A DNA stretch of 44,438 nt from Pseudomonadota bacterium (GCA_018240895.1 JAFEEX010000006.1:4868-49305), one strand, 5' to 3'. Counted from the stretch's first letter, positions 17,676 through 26,929 are shown. The notes: a model not told the origin generated them from the letters alone. Numbers and translations: made by a program.

Positions 17676-18614
17676 TCAGCCTCCTTGAGGGCCGGCAAAA
17701 TGCATTTGGATCGCCGCGCCAGCCCGCGACAGCAGATCGGCGGCCAGCAAGGCCGGGCCGGCAGTGTCATCGGGCGCAAAACGCAGCCGGCCTTCTACCC
17801 GTTCCGCCCCGTCCGGACTGAGCAGCGCGGCCCGCAGGATCAATTGATCGTCGGTCCGTTCCGTCAGCACGGCGACAGGACTGTGGCAATTTCCGCCCAG
17901 CGCTGCAAGCAATGCCCGTTCAGCGCGGACCGCTTCGTGGCTGGCGCGGTCATCTATCGCGGCCAGCAGGGTGCGGGTCTGCGCGTCATCGGCCCGGCAT
18001 TCGATGGCGATCGCCCCCTGGCCCGGCGCGGGGAGCCACTCGCCCGGATCAAGCGGGGTGCCGACCTGTTGCTGGTTCAGCCGGTTAAGCCCGGCGGCGG
18101 CCAGCAGGGTAACGTCTGCTTCGCCCGCGGCCAGCTTGGCCAGCCGGGTCTGGACATTGCCGCGAAACGTCACAACCGTGCAATCGGGGCGCAGGTGCAG
18201 CGCCTGTGCCGCCCGACGCGGCGCGCTGGTTCCAATTCGCGATCCCGGCGCAAGTTCGGCCAGCGATGCTGCGCCGACCAGCACGTCGCGCACATCCTCA
18301 CGCGGAAGCACGGCGGCGATGGTGATGCTGGCGGGGCGCTGGGTTTCCACGTCCTTGAGTGAGTGGACCGCAAAATCGATCTCTCCTGCAAGCAGCCAGG
18401 TATCGAGTTCCTTGGTCCACAGTGCCTTGCCGCCGATTTCCGCCAGCGGCCGGTCAAGCACCTTGTCCCCGCTTGCGGTGACGGGAACAATCTCCACCTG
18501 CAAACCTTCGTGCGCGGCCATCATCCGGTCACGCGCCTCTTCGGCCTGAGCCATGGCGAGCGGCGAGCGGCGGGTGCCGAGCCTTAGGGGGCGGAGAGGC
18601 AAAGAGTTGTTCAT
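17676..18614 (-). CDS. hemC: hydroxymethylbilane synthase (porphobilinogen deaminase)
   Basis: This 312-residue enzyme polymerises four porphobilinogens to hydroxymethylbilane. Typical motifs are LRLGTRRSPLAMAQA near the start, DFAVHSLKDVE (catalytic Asp region), GTSAPRRAAQAL, and the cofactor-attachment Cys in LGGNCHSPVAVL. Length is standard. It reads away from tsaD with only 44 bases between the two start codons, so the promoters for this divergent pair must partly overlap coding sequence or each other. Confidence 0.96.
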   Translation of the reverse strand: MNNSLPLRPLRLGTRRSPLAMAQAEEARDRMMAAHEGLQVEIVPVTASGDKVLDRPLAEIGGKALWTKELDTWLLAGEIDFAVHSLKDVETQRPASITIAAVLPREDVRDVLVGAASLAELAPGSRIGTSAPRRAAQALHLRPDCTVVTFRGNVQTRLAKLAAGEADVTLLAAAGLNRLNQQQVGTPLDPGEWLPAPGQGAIAIECRADDAQTRTLLAAIDDRASHEAVRAERALLAALGGNCHSPVAVLTERTDDQLILRAALLSPDGAERVEGRLRFAPDDTAGPALLAADLLSRAGAAIQMHFAGPQGG

Positions 18615-18658
18615 GGGCCGCTTGTGCTAACCCGCAATGTCATTAAGGGAAAGTGTGG

Positions 18659-19699
18659 ATGGGGTTGGTCCTCGGAATTGAATCGTCCTGCGACGAAACT
18701 GCGGCGGCGCTGGTTGACAGCGATCGGCGCATCGTGGCGCAGCGCATCGCCTCGCAGGATGAGGCGCACCGGCCCTATGGCGGCGTGGTGCCCGAAATTG
18801 CGGCGCGCGCGCATTCACAGCGGCTGGCCCCGTTGATAGCGGCGACGCTGGCAGATGCCGGGCTGACGCTGGCCGATGTGGATGCCGTGGCGGCAACCGC
18901 CGGGCCGGGGCTGATCGGCGGGGTGATGGTCGGGCTGGTTACGGCCAAGGCGCTGGCCATGGCGGCGGACAAACCGCTGATCGCGATCAATCATCTGGAA
19001 GGACACGCGCTGTCCCCCCGGCTGGCGGATGAAAGCCTTGGATTTCCCTATCTTCTGTTGCTGGTGTCGGGCGGGCATTGCCAGGTCCTGATGGTTGAAG
19101 GGGTTGGGGCCTATCGCCGTCTGGCCACCACCATCGATGATGCTTTGGGGGAAGCTTTTGACAAGACCGCCAAGATCCTGGGTCTGGGCTTTCCCGGAGG
19201 CCCGGCGGTGGAGCGAATCGCCGCCACCGGCGATCCGCGCAAGGTTGCGCTGCCGCGTCCGCTGTTTGGCAGCGTGGAGCCGCACTTTTCCTTCGCCGGG
19301 CTGAAAAGCGCGGTGCTGCGGGCCAGGGATGCGGGCAGCCATGAGCCCGCCGACATTGCCGCCGCGTTCCAGCAGGCGGCGATCGACTGCGTGATTGACC
19401 GGACCCGCCGGGCGTTGGGCCGCGCCGAAAAGCCCACCGCGCTGGTGGTTGCCGGCGGGGTTGCCGCGAACAAGGCGGTGCGCGGCGCGCTCGAAGCGCT
19501 TGCCGGTGAATTCGGTCTTCCCTTTGTCGCGCCGCCGTTGCCGCTATGCACTGATAACGCGGCGATGATCGCCTGGGCCGGGCAGGAGCGACTGGCCATG
19601 CCCGGCTTCACGCCCGCGCCGCTTGATGTGGCCGCGCGCCCGCGCTGGCCGCTTGATCCCGATGCCGCCCCGGTGCGCGGGGCGGGGGTAAAGGCATGA
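18659..19699 (+). CDS. tsaD: tRNA N6-adenosine threonylcarbamoyltransferase TsaD
   Basis: This 346-residue ASKHA-fold enzyme transfers threonylcarbamoyl to A37 of ANN-decoding tRNAs, together with TsaB/TsaE. It begins [19 protein letters not shown] and contains the metal-binding HLEGH motif and [11 protein letters not shown] chose the ATG at 18659 because AGGGA (18646-18650) is eight bases upstream; a GTG six bases earlier is too close to that site. The gene overlaps gpsA by four bases. Confidence 0.96.
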   Translation: MGLVLGIESSCDETAAALVDSDRRIVAQRIASQDEAHRPYGGVVPEIAARAHSQRLAPLIAATLADAGLTLADVDAVAATAGPGLIGGVMVGLVTAKALAMAADKPLIAINHLEGHALSPRLADESLGFPYLLLLVSGGHCQVLMVEGVGAYRRLATTIDDALGEAFDKTAKILGLGFPGGPAVERIAATGDPRKVALPRPLFGSVEPHFSFAGLKSAVLRARDAGSHEPADIAAAFQQAAIDCVIDRTRRALGRAEKPTALVVAGGVAANKAVRGALEALAGEFGLPFVAPPLPLCTDNAAMIAWAGQERLAMPGFTPAPLDVAARPRWPLDPDAAPVRGAGVKA

Positions 19700-20712
19700 C
19701 ACGGGCGATCGGCATCATCGGCGCGGGTGCCTGGGGCACTGCGCTGGCCCAGGCGATGGCCAGCGACGGATCGCAAGTGCTGATCTGGGCGCGTGAGGCG
19801 GAACTGGTTGATGAAATCAACCACCGGCACATCAACAGTCTGTTCCTGCCGGGTGCCAGATTGGCGGATAGCATTTCTGCAACGAAACAGATTGGTGATT
19901 TTTCAGATTTCCCGACCTTGCTGATCGTCACACCGGCTCAGCATCTGGCGCGAGTTCTTGCAGACCTTGCCGATACCAAGCGCGATCTGGTGCTGTGTTC
20001 AAAGGGGATTGAGGCAGGCACCGGGCGGCTGATGGCGGACGTCGCGCGTGAAGCCGCGCCCCGGGCTGCTATCGCGGTCCTGTCCGGGCCGACTTTTGCG
20101 CACGAAGTCGCCGCCGGGCTGCCGACCGCCGTTACCCTGGCCTGTGCCGGGGCGGAAGCGCAGTGGGATCGGCTGGCCCCGGCCCTGTCGCGCCCGGCGC
20201 TGCGCCCCTATTTTTCGGATGACGTGACCGGTGCAGAGATTGGCGGGGCGGTGAAGAACGTGCTGGCGATCGCCTGCGGGGTGGTTGACGGGCTTGGCCT
20301 TGGGCAGAATGCGCGCGCCGCGCTGATCGCGCGCGGCTATGCCGAAATGGTCCGGTTCGGGCTGGCGCGCGGTGCGCGGGCGGAAACGATGGCCGGCCTT
20401 TCCGGCCTGGGCGATCTGGTGCTGACCTGTTCATCCACTTCCAGCCGCAACTTTTCGCTTGGCAAGGCGCTGGGCGAAGGCAAGAGCGCGGCAGAGGGGC
20501 TGGCGGGCAAGAACAGCGTGGCGGAAGGCGCGCATACCGCGCCAATCCTGGCCGAACTGGCCCGGCGCGACGGTGTGGCCATGCCAATCGTCGATGCGGT
20601 GTGCCGGCTCCTTTCGGGTGAGGCGCCTGCGCGGGTGGTGGTGGCCGACCTGCTCTCTCGCCCGCTTAAGGCCGAAGCCGAAGGGGCCGAAATCGAAGGG
20701 GACGCGGCGTGA
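19696..20712 (+). CDS. gpsA: NAD(P)-dependent glycerol-3-phosphate dehydrogenase
   Basis: This 338-residue enzyme reduces dihydroxyacetone phosphate to sn-glycerol-3-phosphate for phospholipid synthesis. It has the Rossmann motif [12 protein letters not shown], the [18 protein letters not shown] block, the catalytic Lys region [13 protein letters not shown] and [14 protein letters not shown]. Length is normal. It is coupled by ATGA to tsaD and by GTGA to the flippase gene, forming a tsaD-gpsA-flippase unit. Confidence 0.96.
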   Translation: MTRAIGIIGAGAWGTALAQAMASDGSQVLIWAREAELVDEINHRHINSLFLPGARLADSISATKQIGDFSDFPTLLIVTPAQHLARVLADLADTKRDLVLCSKGIEAGTGRLMADVAREAAPRAAIAVLSGPTFAHEVAAGLPTAVTLACAGAEAQWDRLAPALSRPALRPYFSDDVTGAEIGGAVKNVLAIACGVVDGLGLGQNARAALIARGYAEMVRFGLARGARAETMAGLSGLGDLVLTCSSTSSRNFSLGKALGEGKSAAEGLAGKNSVAEGAHTAPILAELARRDGVAMPIVDAVCRLLSGEAPARVVVADLLSRPLKAEAEGAEIEGDAA

Positions 20713-22208
20713 GCGCCGATCCTGCCGGCGGCGATCAGAACCAGAAGGATATTCAGGCGCTGGCCAAGGGCGGCCGGACCAATTTTCTGGGCTTCCTGCT
20801 GCGCCTGATGGCGCGGGTGCCGTTCTTCTTCATCGCCGGGCGGCTCTATGGGGCAGAGGCGGTCGGGCGTTTCGGCCTGGCGCTGGTGGTGGTCGAACTG
20901 TCTGCCCAGCTTTGCACCCTGGGGCAGAAGCGCGGGCTTGCCCAGCGACTGTCGAAAGAGGATGAACATCCCGCCAACGTGGTGGCCGATGCGATGCTGC
21001 TGGGGGGAAGCATGGCCGCGCTGGTCACTGCGGTGATCTATCTGTTCCCCGATGTGATGTTCAATGGCGCCTTTACCCAGGCCGAACGGCTGGTGGTGCT
21101 GGCAATCGTGCCGCTGACACTGACCGAAATTGCGCTGGCCGCGCAGGCCTATCGCTATGACATCGGCACCTCGGTCCGCGCCCGCGCCGTGGTTGAGCCA
21201 TGGACCCTCTCGATCGTTTCGGGGTTGCTGTTCTTCGTCAATCGCCAGGCCGGGATGCTGATCGCCTATAACCTGTCAGTGCTGGCGGCGGCGGTGACGG
21301 CGCTGTGGCCGATGGTCAAAAGCTATGGTCTGCCCCGCAACTGGAAACCGCACCCGCTGGACATCGGCAAGCTTGCTCTTGCCAACCTGCCGCTGGCCGC
21401 TGCCGATGCGGTGGAATGGGGGACGCGGCGTTTCGATATCTATATCCTGGGCTTCTTCGCCAGCGATACCGCCGTGGGCATATATTACATGGCGCAGCAG
21501 ATCGTTTCGCTGCCGCAAAAGCTGAAGACCAGTTTTGAGCCGATCCTTGGCCCGGTGATCACCCGCAACCTGCGCGAAGGCAACTATCTGGCCATTGCCC
21601 AGCAAGTCTGCCAGGTCGGTTTCTGGATCACCGCCGCCCAAGCCGGGGTGGCGCTGGCGCTTGGGATACCGGGCGAGGGGGTGATGGGCCTGATCGGACC
21701 GCAATTCGTTGGCGGAACCGGCGCGCTGTGCTTCCTGCTTGCCGCCGAAGTGCTGGCGGCAACCGCCGTGGTGAGCGAAGCCGCGCTGATCTATGTCGCG
21801 CGGATGCAGAACCTGTGGGTCTCCCTCGGAACGCTGGCGGTGCAATATATCGCCACCGTCGGGTTGATCCGGCTGGTGACCAGGCTGGGCTATAATGACA
21901 ATTACAAGGCGGCGATGGCCGGAGCGGGTCTGATGGTGGCACTCGGCATGGCATCATGGGTGAAATCGCGCCTGCTGGCGCGGATACTGCATCAGCCGAT
22001 CAATAACTGGCGCTGGGCGCTGGTCTGGGCGGCGGTGCCCGCGGTGATGGTGGGCTGGGCGGCAACCTATTTCCTGCCGGAATGGGCGGAACTGGCCTTT
22101 GGTATTCCGGCGATCCTGTTGGTCTATGGCTATATCATCTGGCACAGGGGGTTTGGCCCGGAAGACCGCGTGCTGTTCCGCCGCAATGTCGCGGCCCAGG
22201 GCGCTTAG
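20709..22208 (+). CDS. polysaccharide/lipid flippase of the MOP (Wzx-like) superfamily
   Basis: This 499-residue integral membrane protein has about 12-14 hydrophobic segments. After a short polar N-terminus comes the family-typical KGGRTNFLGFLLRLMARVPF, and there is a middle loop at EWGTRRFDIYILGFFASDTA. Such proteins move undecaprenyl-linked glycans across the inner membrane. No glycosyltransferases sit next to it, so the cargo is unknown. The GTG start overlaps the gpsA stop. The transporter fold is confident; the substrate is not determined. Confidence 0.82.
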   Translation: MSADPAGGDQNQKDIQALAKGGRTNFLGFLLRLMARVPFFFIAGRLYGAEAVGRFGLALVVVELSAQLCTLGQKRGLAQRLSKEDEHPANVVADAMLLGGSMAALVTAVIYLFPDVMFNGAFTQAERLVVLAIVPLTLTEIALAAQAYRYDIGTSVRARAVVEPWTLSIVSGLLFFVNRQAGMLIAYNLSVLAAAVTALWPMVKSYGLPRNWKPHPLDIGKLALANLPLAAADAVEWGTRRFDIYILGFFASDTAVGIYYMAQQIVSLPQKLKTSFEPILGPVITRNLREGNYLAIAQQVCQVGFWITAAQAGVALALGIPGEGVMGLIGPQFVGGTGALCFLLAAEVLAATAVVSEAALIYVARMQNLWVSLGTLAVQYIATVGLIRLVTRLGYNDNYKAAMAGAGLMVALGMASWVKSRLLARILHQPINNWRWALVWAAVPAVMVGWAATYFLPEWAELAFGIPAILLVYGYIIWHRGFGPEDRVLFRRNVAAQGA

Positions 22209-22221
22209 GGAGATACCGGTG

Positions 22222-22767
22222 ATGCCTGCCATGATCGAAGCCAACTGGATCGCCTTCGCGGCCGCGCTGCTGGCTGTCGTGCTGGTCGGCTGGCTGTTGC
22301 TGCGGCGCGCTGCCACCGCGCCGAAACGCCGGGAATACAAGCCCGACGTTCTGGATGAAGGGCAGGCACCCGCGCAGCGCAATCAAGCGCTGATCGACGC
22401 GCCGCCCGCCGCACAGATCATCACCCCGCTGCCAGGATCGGCGGGCATGGCCGGAATTGGCGAGGTGATCGCCGTTGCCGCCCAGGACGAGGTTGAGGCG
22501 GCGCAGGCGCGTTTGGTGCCGGCTGCAGCGGGCGATGATCTGTCACGCATCAAGGGGTTGGGGCCAAAACTCCAGGCGCTGCTCCCCACCCTCGGCCTTA
22601 CAACCTACGCCCAGATCGCCGCGCTGAGCGAGGCGGATCTGGCCGCGCTCGATACCCGCCTTGGGCCGTTCGCGGGACGTCCGGCCAAGGATGCGTGGGT
22701 GGAGCAAGCACGGCTGCTTGCAGCAGGCGATGTGTCGGGGTTTGAGGAAAAGTTCGGGAAGGTTTGA
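22222..22767 (+). CDS. membrane-anchored helix-hairpin-helix protein
   Basis: This protein of about 181 residues has an N-terminal membrane helix (AFAAALLAVVLVGWLLL), a linker, and a C-terminal HhH-type domain, DDLSRIKGLGPKLQALLPTL followed by ADLAALDTRLGPFAGRPAKD. This domain is the one often attached to 41-kDa NADH-dehydrogenase-like or ribosomal L21-like proteins in alphaproteobacteria; its function is unknown. AGGGAG at 22207-22212 supports a start at ATG 22222 (or GTG 22219). It is probably co-transcribed with the flippase gene, and it ends four bases from the convergent higA. Confidence 0.72.
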   Translation: MPAMIEANWIAFAAALLAVVLVGWLLLRRAATAPKRREYKPDVLDEGQAPAQRNQALIDAPPAAQIITPLPGSAGMAGIGEVIAVAAQDEVEAAQARLVPAAAGDDLSRIKGLGPKLQALLPTLGLTTYAQIAALSEADLAALDTRLGPFAGRPAKDAWVEQARLLAAGDVSGFEEKFGKV

Positions 22768-22771
22768 GGCG

Positions 22772-23089
22772 TCAGGCGGCGCGCGGGACAATGCGATCAA
22801 GATCGCCGTTGAGCGCGCGCTTGGCTTCAAGCAGCTCGTAATCGTCCTGCAGGCCAAGGAAGAAACCTTCGGACATCCGGAAATAGCGGGCGAGGCGCAG
22901 GTCAAGATCGGCGCTCATCGCCGTCGTGCCGGAAATCACCTCGCGCAGGCGCGCAGGATCAATGCCAAGCGATGCAGCCAAGGCCCCTTCGCTCAGACCC
23001 AGCGGTTCCATGAATTCGGAAACCAGCAATTCCCCGGCATGGCTGTTGTACAGCCAGTCAGGGTCAGTGGTAGTCCGTGATTTCGACAT
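22772..23089 (-). CDS. higA: HigA-family addiction-module antitoxin
   Basis: This antitoxin of about 105 residues has an XRE-type HTH: HAGELLVSEFMEPLGLSEG starts the domain and LAASLGIDPARLREVISG is the recognition segment, followed by ADLDLRLARYFRMSEGFFLGLQ. It neutralises HigB and normally represses the operon. It starts inside the end of higB. I give the ATG at 23089; the ATG at 23104 is equally open but has GGAAGG directly against it. The order toxin-then-antitoxin is the HigBA order. The last base is four bases from the convergent HhH gene. Confidence 0.9.
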   Translation of the reverse strand: MSKSRTTTDPDWLYNSHAGELLVSEFMEPLGLSEGALAASLGIDPARLREVISGTTAMSADLDLRLARYFRMSEGFFLGLQDDYELLEAKRALNGDLDRIVPRAA

Positions 23090-23351
23090 CGTAAGCGTTT
23101 CCATCCTTCCAGACGAAACATATACGCCACTGCTTGTTAATGGAAATGGAATGTTGCCCGGCGCGGTCTCCCTTCAGGTCGTGAAGGCGATTGCTTGGCG
23201 GGTTACGCAAGTCATCCAGCGACTTGGCACGATTGAGCATCCTGAGTTTGTCGAGCGCGCGAGATTCGACATCGACGGGCAGTCGCTTGCTGCGCATACC
23301 GTTCCAGATGCGCTCGGTTTTGGTCGGGGTGTTGGCGAAGGAGCGGATCAT
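23064..23351 (-). CDS. higB: HigB-family (RelE fold) mRNA interferase toxin
   Basis: This 95-residue toxin begins at MIRSFANTPTKTERIWNG, the family-standard start. In-frame codons upstream add 13 residues that overlap the previous gene. The core LRNPPSNRLHDLKGD and QHSISINKQWRICFVWKDG is typical of HigB, with the basic/aromatic active-site residues R-I-C-F-W; the final YDVEITDYH is intact. HigB cleaves mRNA on the ribosome. The ATG overlaps the stop of the HTH gene (ATGA), so toxin translation is coupled to the upstream regulator, which is unusual for HigBA pairs. Confidence 0.92.
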   Translation of the reverse strand: MIRSFANTPTKTERIWNGMRSKRLPVDVESRALDKLRMLNRAKSLDDLRNPPSNRLHDLKGDRAGQHSISINKQWRICFVWKDGNAYDVEITDYH

Positions 23352-23875
23352 TGCTCGATTCGTTCGAAAAGCGGAATTGAATTCGAACAAAGTCGATCAA
23401 GTTCCACTGCTTTCGCGTAAAGCTTCTGAAAGTTCGCAAAGTCTTCGGCTGCCTTTTCACTTGGGTTTGCTAAGAGATATTCAGCAAGCCGTCGGAAAAT
23501 TTCTGTAGCCACGGTTCTCATGTTGATGCGAAGTGAAACAATTGTGATCGGGTCGAAAGTTCCGATGTCCCAATTGCCTTCTCGAAAGCTGAAATTAACA
23601 AACTGATCGCCATGAAGGAAGCTTCTGTAAAAGCCGAAATTTCGGACATACTGGGCGCATTTTTTTTCTGGGATGTTTGCGGCGCGCATCGCGGAAAATC
23701 CAGCTAAATCAAATATATCTTTCAATCGATAATAGCCGTGACGAGATGTTTGCCAAAGATTGTTCCTATCGATCCAGTTGTTCAGTGTCCTCGGTGTAAT
23801 CGCCAGCAGGTGGGCGACCGTGGCGCGGTTAAATGCAACAGCTTCCGCTAATTCCAAGGCACGTTCATCTTCCAT
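23348..23875 (-). CDS. MerR-like helix-turn-helix regulator in front of higBA
   Basis: This 175-residue protein has an N-terminal MerR-like HTH (FNRATVAHLLAITPRTLNNW, then GYYRLKDIFDLAGFSAM) and a C-terminal part I do not recognise, including EKAAEDFANFQKLYAKAVELD. The base composition is clearly more AT-rich than the flanks, with AAA, TTA and ATA codons that are rare elsewhere, suggesting transfer. The start at 23875 sits about seven bases behind a -10 box, so the message may be leaderless. It overlaps higB by four bases. Autoregulation through the twin palindromes at its promoter is inferred. Confidence 0.75.
   Translation of the reverse strand: MEDERALELAEAVAFNRATVAHLLAITPRTLNNWIDRNNLWQTSRHGYYRLKDIFDLAGFSAMRAANIPEKKCAQYVRNFGFYRSFLHGDQFVNFSFREGNWDIGTFDPITIVSLRINMRTVATEIFRRLAEYLLANPSEKAAEDFANFQKLYAKAVELDRLCSNSIPLFERIEQ
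23362..23388. repeat. inverted repeat just before higB
   Basis: GTTCGAA (23362-23368) and TTCGAAC (23382-23388) form a perfect 7-base inverted repeat with a 13-base spacer, inside the last codons of the HTH gene and 11 bases ahead of the higB start. It could be a HigA operator for an internal promoter, or an RNA hairpin that limits higB translation. Either role is inference. Confidence 0.5.
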
Positions 23876-23901
23876 ATGAAGATACTAACTTCAAATTGAA
23901 G
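23869..23901. promoter_or_regulatory. twin operator palindromes at the HTH-higBA promoter
   Basis: Read on the minus strand, CTTCAATTTGAAG (23901-23889) lies between the -35 and -10 boxes and CTTCATATGGAAG (23881-23869) covers the transcription start and start codon. They match at 10 of 13 positions and both are preceded by TAT. Their centres are 20 bases apart, close to two helical turns, so two dimers could sit on one face of the DNA. The spacing suits cooperative autorepression by the HTH protein or HigA. Confidence 0.65.
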
Positions 23902-23910
23902 ATATGTCAA
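23882..23910 (-). promoter_or_regulatory. promoter of the HTH-higBA operon
   Basis: On the minus strand a perfect -35 TTGACA (23905-23910) and a -10 TAGTAT (23882-23887) are separated by exactly 17 bases. The -35 begins one base past the uvrB stop codon (23911-23913). The expected transcription start falls at 23875-23876, at the A of the HTH start codon. The box positions are read directly; activity is predicted. Confidence 0.7.
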
Positions 23911-26097
23911 CTACCGCCCCCACTTCCGCCTGCTCTCCCGTCCGAACCGTCCCTTCCGCGTCCCCGGCTTGCCCTCGTTGCTGCGACCCACGATTGGTGC
24001 GTGGCTTTCGCCCGGCAGGCCCAGCTCGCTCGCCTCAAGCCGCCGGATTTCGTCGCGCAGCCGCCCGGCTTCCTCGAATTCCAGGTCGGCGGCCGCCGCG
24101 CGCATCCGGCCTTCCAGTTCCTCGATGTAGGCGCGCAGGTTGTGGCCGACCAGGTTGTTGCGGGTGTCGTCCTCTATCTCCACCAGCACGCCGTCGCGGC
24201 TGGCGGCATCGGCGACGATGTTGTGGATGTCGCGCTTGATGCTTTCGGGGGTTATGCCGTGCTCCAGATTGAAGGCGGCCTGTTTGTCGCGCCGCCGGTC
24301 GGTTTCGGCGATGGCGCGTTCCATGCTGCCGGTCATCCGGTCGGCATAAAGGATCACCCGGCCATCAACATTGCGCGCGGCGCGGCCGATGGTCTGGATC
24401 AGGCTGGTTTCGCTGCGCAGGAACCCTTCCTTGTCAGCGTCAAGGATGCAGACCAGCCCGCATTCGGGAATATCCAGCCCTTCGCGCAGCAGGTTGATGC
24501 CCACCAGCACGTCATAGACGCCCAGGCGCAGATCGCGGATCAGTTCGATGCGCTCCAGCGTTTCGACGTCGCTGTGCATATAGCGCACGCGCAGGCCCGC
24601 TTCGTGCATGAATTCGGTCAGATCTTCGGCCATCCGCTTGGTCAGGGTGGTAACCAGCGTGCGGTAACCCGCGGCGGCTGTCTTGCGGCATTCCTCGATA
24701 CAGTCCTGCACCTGATCCTCAACCGGGCGGATCAGCACCGGCGGATCGGTCAGCCCGGTCGGGCGGATCACCTGTTCGGCAAAAACCCCGCCTGACTGTT
24801 CCATTTCCCACCCGCCGGGGGTGGCGGAAACGGCCACGGTCTGCGGGCGCATCGCATCCCATTCGTTGAAGCGCAGCGGGCGGTTGTCGATGCAGCTCGG
24901 CAGGCGAAAGCCATATTCGGCCAGCGTGATCTTGCGGCGATGGTCACCCTTGGACATCGCGCCGATCTGCGGCACGGTCTGGTGGCTTTCATCAACGAAC
25001 AGCAGGGCGTTGTCAGGCAGATATTCGAACAGCGTCGGCGGCGGCTCGCCGGGCAGGCGTCCGGTCAGGAAGCGCGAATAGTTTTCGATCCCCGCGCAGC
25101 TTCCGGTGGCGGCAATCATTTCCAGATCGAAATTGGTGCGCTGTTCCAGCCGCTGATGCTCCAGCAGCTTGCCTTCCGCCTCCAGTTCCTTGAGCCGTTC
25201 GGCCAGTTCAAACCTGATGGCTTCGGTCGCCTGCTTCATCGTCGGGCCGGGCGTGACATAGTGCGAATTGGCATAGACCCGCACCGTCTTCAGACCTTGT
25301 CCGGCCTTGCCGGTCAAGGGATCAAATTCGGTGATCGCTTCGATCTCATCTCCAAAAAAGCTGATCCGCCACGCGGTATCCTCAAGGTGGCTGGGAAACA
25401 GTTCCAGATTGTCCCCGCGCACCCGGAAGTTGCCGCGGGCGAATGCGGCATCGTTGCGCTTGTATTGCAGCGCCACCAGCTTGCGGATCAGTTCGCGCTG
25501 ATCGACTGTTTCGCCGGCCTTGATGTCAAAAATCATCGCCGAATAGGTTTCGACCGAACCGATGCCGTAAAGGCACGAAACCGAAGCGACGATGATCACG
25601 TCATCGCGCTCCAGCAGGGACCGGGTCGCGGCGTGGCGCATCCGGTCAATCGCCTCGTTCACCGAGCTTTCCTTCTCGATATAGGTGTCGCTGCGCGGGA
25701 CATAGGCCTCGGGCTGGTAATAGTCGTAGTAGGAAACGAAGTATTCGACCGCGTTGTCGGGAAAGAAGCTTTTCATTTCGCCATATAGCTGGGCGGCAAG
25801 GATCTTGTTGGGGGCCAGGATCAGCGCGGGGCGCTGCGTAGCCTCTATCACCTGGGCCATGGTGAAGGTCTTGCCGCTGCCGGTTACGCCCAGCAGCACC
25901 TGGGTCCGGTCATCGGCCCCGATCCCGGCAACCAGATCGGCGATGGCTGTCGGCTGGTCCCCCGCCGGCTGGTAATCCGAAACGATCTTGAATGGGCGTC
26001 CCGGCTCGGACTTTTCCGGGCGGGCTGGCTTGTGCGGAACGAAGGTGCCAGAGGTATCGGGTTCTTCAAGTCCCCGGCGGATGATGAGTTCTGCCAT
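23911..26097 (-). CDS. uvrB: UvrABC system protein B
   Basis: This 728-residue nucleotide-excision-repair helicase is handed damaged DNA by UvrA and recruits UvrC. It has Walker A GVTGSGKT (residues 70-77), the beta-hairpin region [24 protein letters not shown]-type VDESHQT, and the C-terminal UVR domain ([20 protein letters not shown]) with a basic tail. One conserved position differs: [14 protein letters not shown] has Ile99 where Thr is usual. The start at 26097 opens a normal N-terminus. The stop codon abuts the promoter of the downstream HTH-higBA unit. Confidence 0.97.
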   Translation of the reverse strand: MAELIIRRGLEEPDTSGTFVPHKPARPEKSEPGRPFKIVSDYQPAGDQPTAIADLVAGIGADDRTQVLLGVTGSGKTFTMAQVIEATQRPALILAPNKILAAQLYGEMKSFFPDNAVEYFVSYYDYYQPEAYVPRSDTYIEKESSVNEAIDRMRHAATRSLLERDDVIIVASVSCLYGIGSVETYSAMIFDIKAGETVDQRELIRKLVALQYKRNDAAFARGNFRVRGDNLELFPSHLEDTAWRISFFGDEIEAITEFDPLTGKAGQGLKTVRVYANSHYVTPGPTMKQATEAIRFELAERLKELEAEGKLLEHQRLEQRTNFDLEMIAATGSCAGIENYSRFLTGRLPGEPPPTLFEYLPDNALLFVDESHQTVPQIGAMSKGDHRRKITLAEYGFRLPSCIDNRPLRFNEWDAMRPQTVAVSATPGGWEMEQSGGVFAEQVIRPTGLTDPPVLIRPVEDQVQDCIEECRKTAAAGYRTLVTTLTKRMAEDLTEFMHEAGLRVRYMHSDVETLERIELIRDLRLGVYDVLVGINLLREGLDIPECGLVCILDADKEGFLRSETSLIQTIGRAARNVDGRVILYADRMTGSMERAIAETDRRRDKQAAFNLEHGITPESIKRDIHNIVADAASRDGVLVEIEDDTRNNLVGHNLRAYIEELEGRMRAAAADLEFEEAGRLRDEIRRLEASELGLPGESHAPIVGRSNEGKPGTRKGRFGRESRRKWGR

Positions 26098-26188
26098 GGG
26101 GGCGAATATGGTGAGTCAGGGCGGGGCGGGCAATGGGGGAGTTGGGCGCAGTTCCGTCTCGCTCTGGCGGGCTTCATCTTTGCCTGGG

Positions 26189-26929
26189 TCAGGGATGACC
26201 TGGCACGCCATCAAAATGCGCGGCAAGGGCAGCGTTGCAGGCGCAGGCGAAGCTATCCAGCCCGATCCGGTCGATCACGATCAGGCGTCCCCGGCGAAGG
26301 TCGATGATCCGGTCCTGGCGAAAGCGTTGCAGCGTCCGGCTGGCATAGGTGCGGCCCACCCCGATCAGTTCGCCCAGTTGTTCCTGGGTAAGGTTGATCG
26401 TGGTGTCACCGGTCTTGTCAAGCAGGCCGCCGATCCATCGCGCCAGCCGCTGTTCTATCGTGTGACTGGCGTTGCAGGCGATCGCCTGAAAAAGCTGGGC
26501 GATGAAATAATCGGCATAGCGGGAGAACAGCCGGTCCACCGCAGGAACATTGCGCCTGATCGCCTCAAGTTCGTCCAGCGGCAGGCGGACAAAGGTGCCG
26601 CTGGCCAGCACGGCCGACCGCGCGAACACCGGCAGTTCTTCACGGCTGATGATCCCGCCCAGCGCGCCTTCGCGCCCGATCGTTGCGACTTCCACCGCCG
26701 GGCGATCTTCCAGCGCAATGAAATAGCCGGCCACAGCGCCGCCGCAGGGGAAATAGCAGTAGTCAACCGGATCGCCGGGGCCGTGAAGCAAATCCCCCCG
26801 GGACAGGTCAAGCCGGGCGGCGCGGCGAAGCAGCCGGGTGCGGTGATCGTCAGTCAGCGCGGCGAGAAGCGTATTGGCTGCGGCAGTCATACCGGGTGCA
26901 ACCCGCGATGCCGCCATTTTGTTCCACAT
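26189..26929 (-). CDS. Crp/Fnr-family transcriptional regulator
   Basis: This regulator of up to 246 residues has a cyclic-nucleotide-binding-like beta domain (about 35-150), a dimer helix and a C-terminal winged [29 protein letters not shown] is the recognition part. There is no N-terminal Cys cluster, so it is not an Fe-S FNR, and the phosphate-binding cassette of CRP is not evident; the effector is unknown. The start is uncertain: ATGs at 26929, 26917 (GGAA at fair spacing) and 26890 are open, the last matching the usual family start best. It stands alone between uvrB and the acyl-CoA dehydrogenases. Confidence 0.88.
   Translation of the reverse strand: MWNKMAASRVAPGMTAAANTLLAALTDDHRTRLLRRAARLDLSRGDLLHGPGDPVDYCYFPCGGAVAGYFIALEDRPAVEVATIGREGALGGIISREELPVFARSAVLASGTFVRLPLDELEAIRRNVPAVDRLFSRYADYFIAQLFQAIACNASHTIEQRLARWIGGLLDKTGDTTINLTQEQLGELIGVGRTYASRTLQRFRQDRIIDLRRGRLIVIDRIGLDSFACACNAALAAHFDGVPGHP

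Noticed and set aside
17151-18362. A 403-residue plus-strand open frame over hemD-hemC.
   Set aside because: Antisense to HemC and HemD, whose motifs are complete; composition typical of a shadow frame.
23833-24795. A 320-residue plus-strand open frame over the end of uvrB.
   Set aside because: Antisense to UvrB's conserved C-terminal half and crosses the HTH-higBA promoter.
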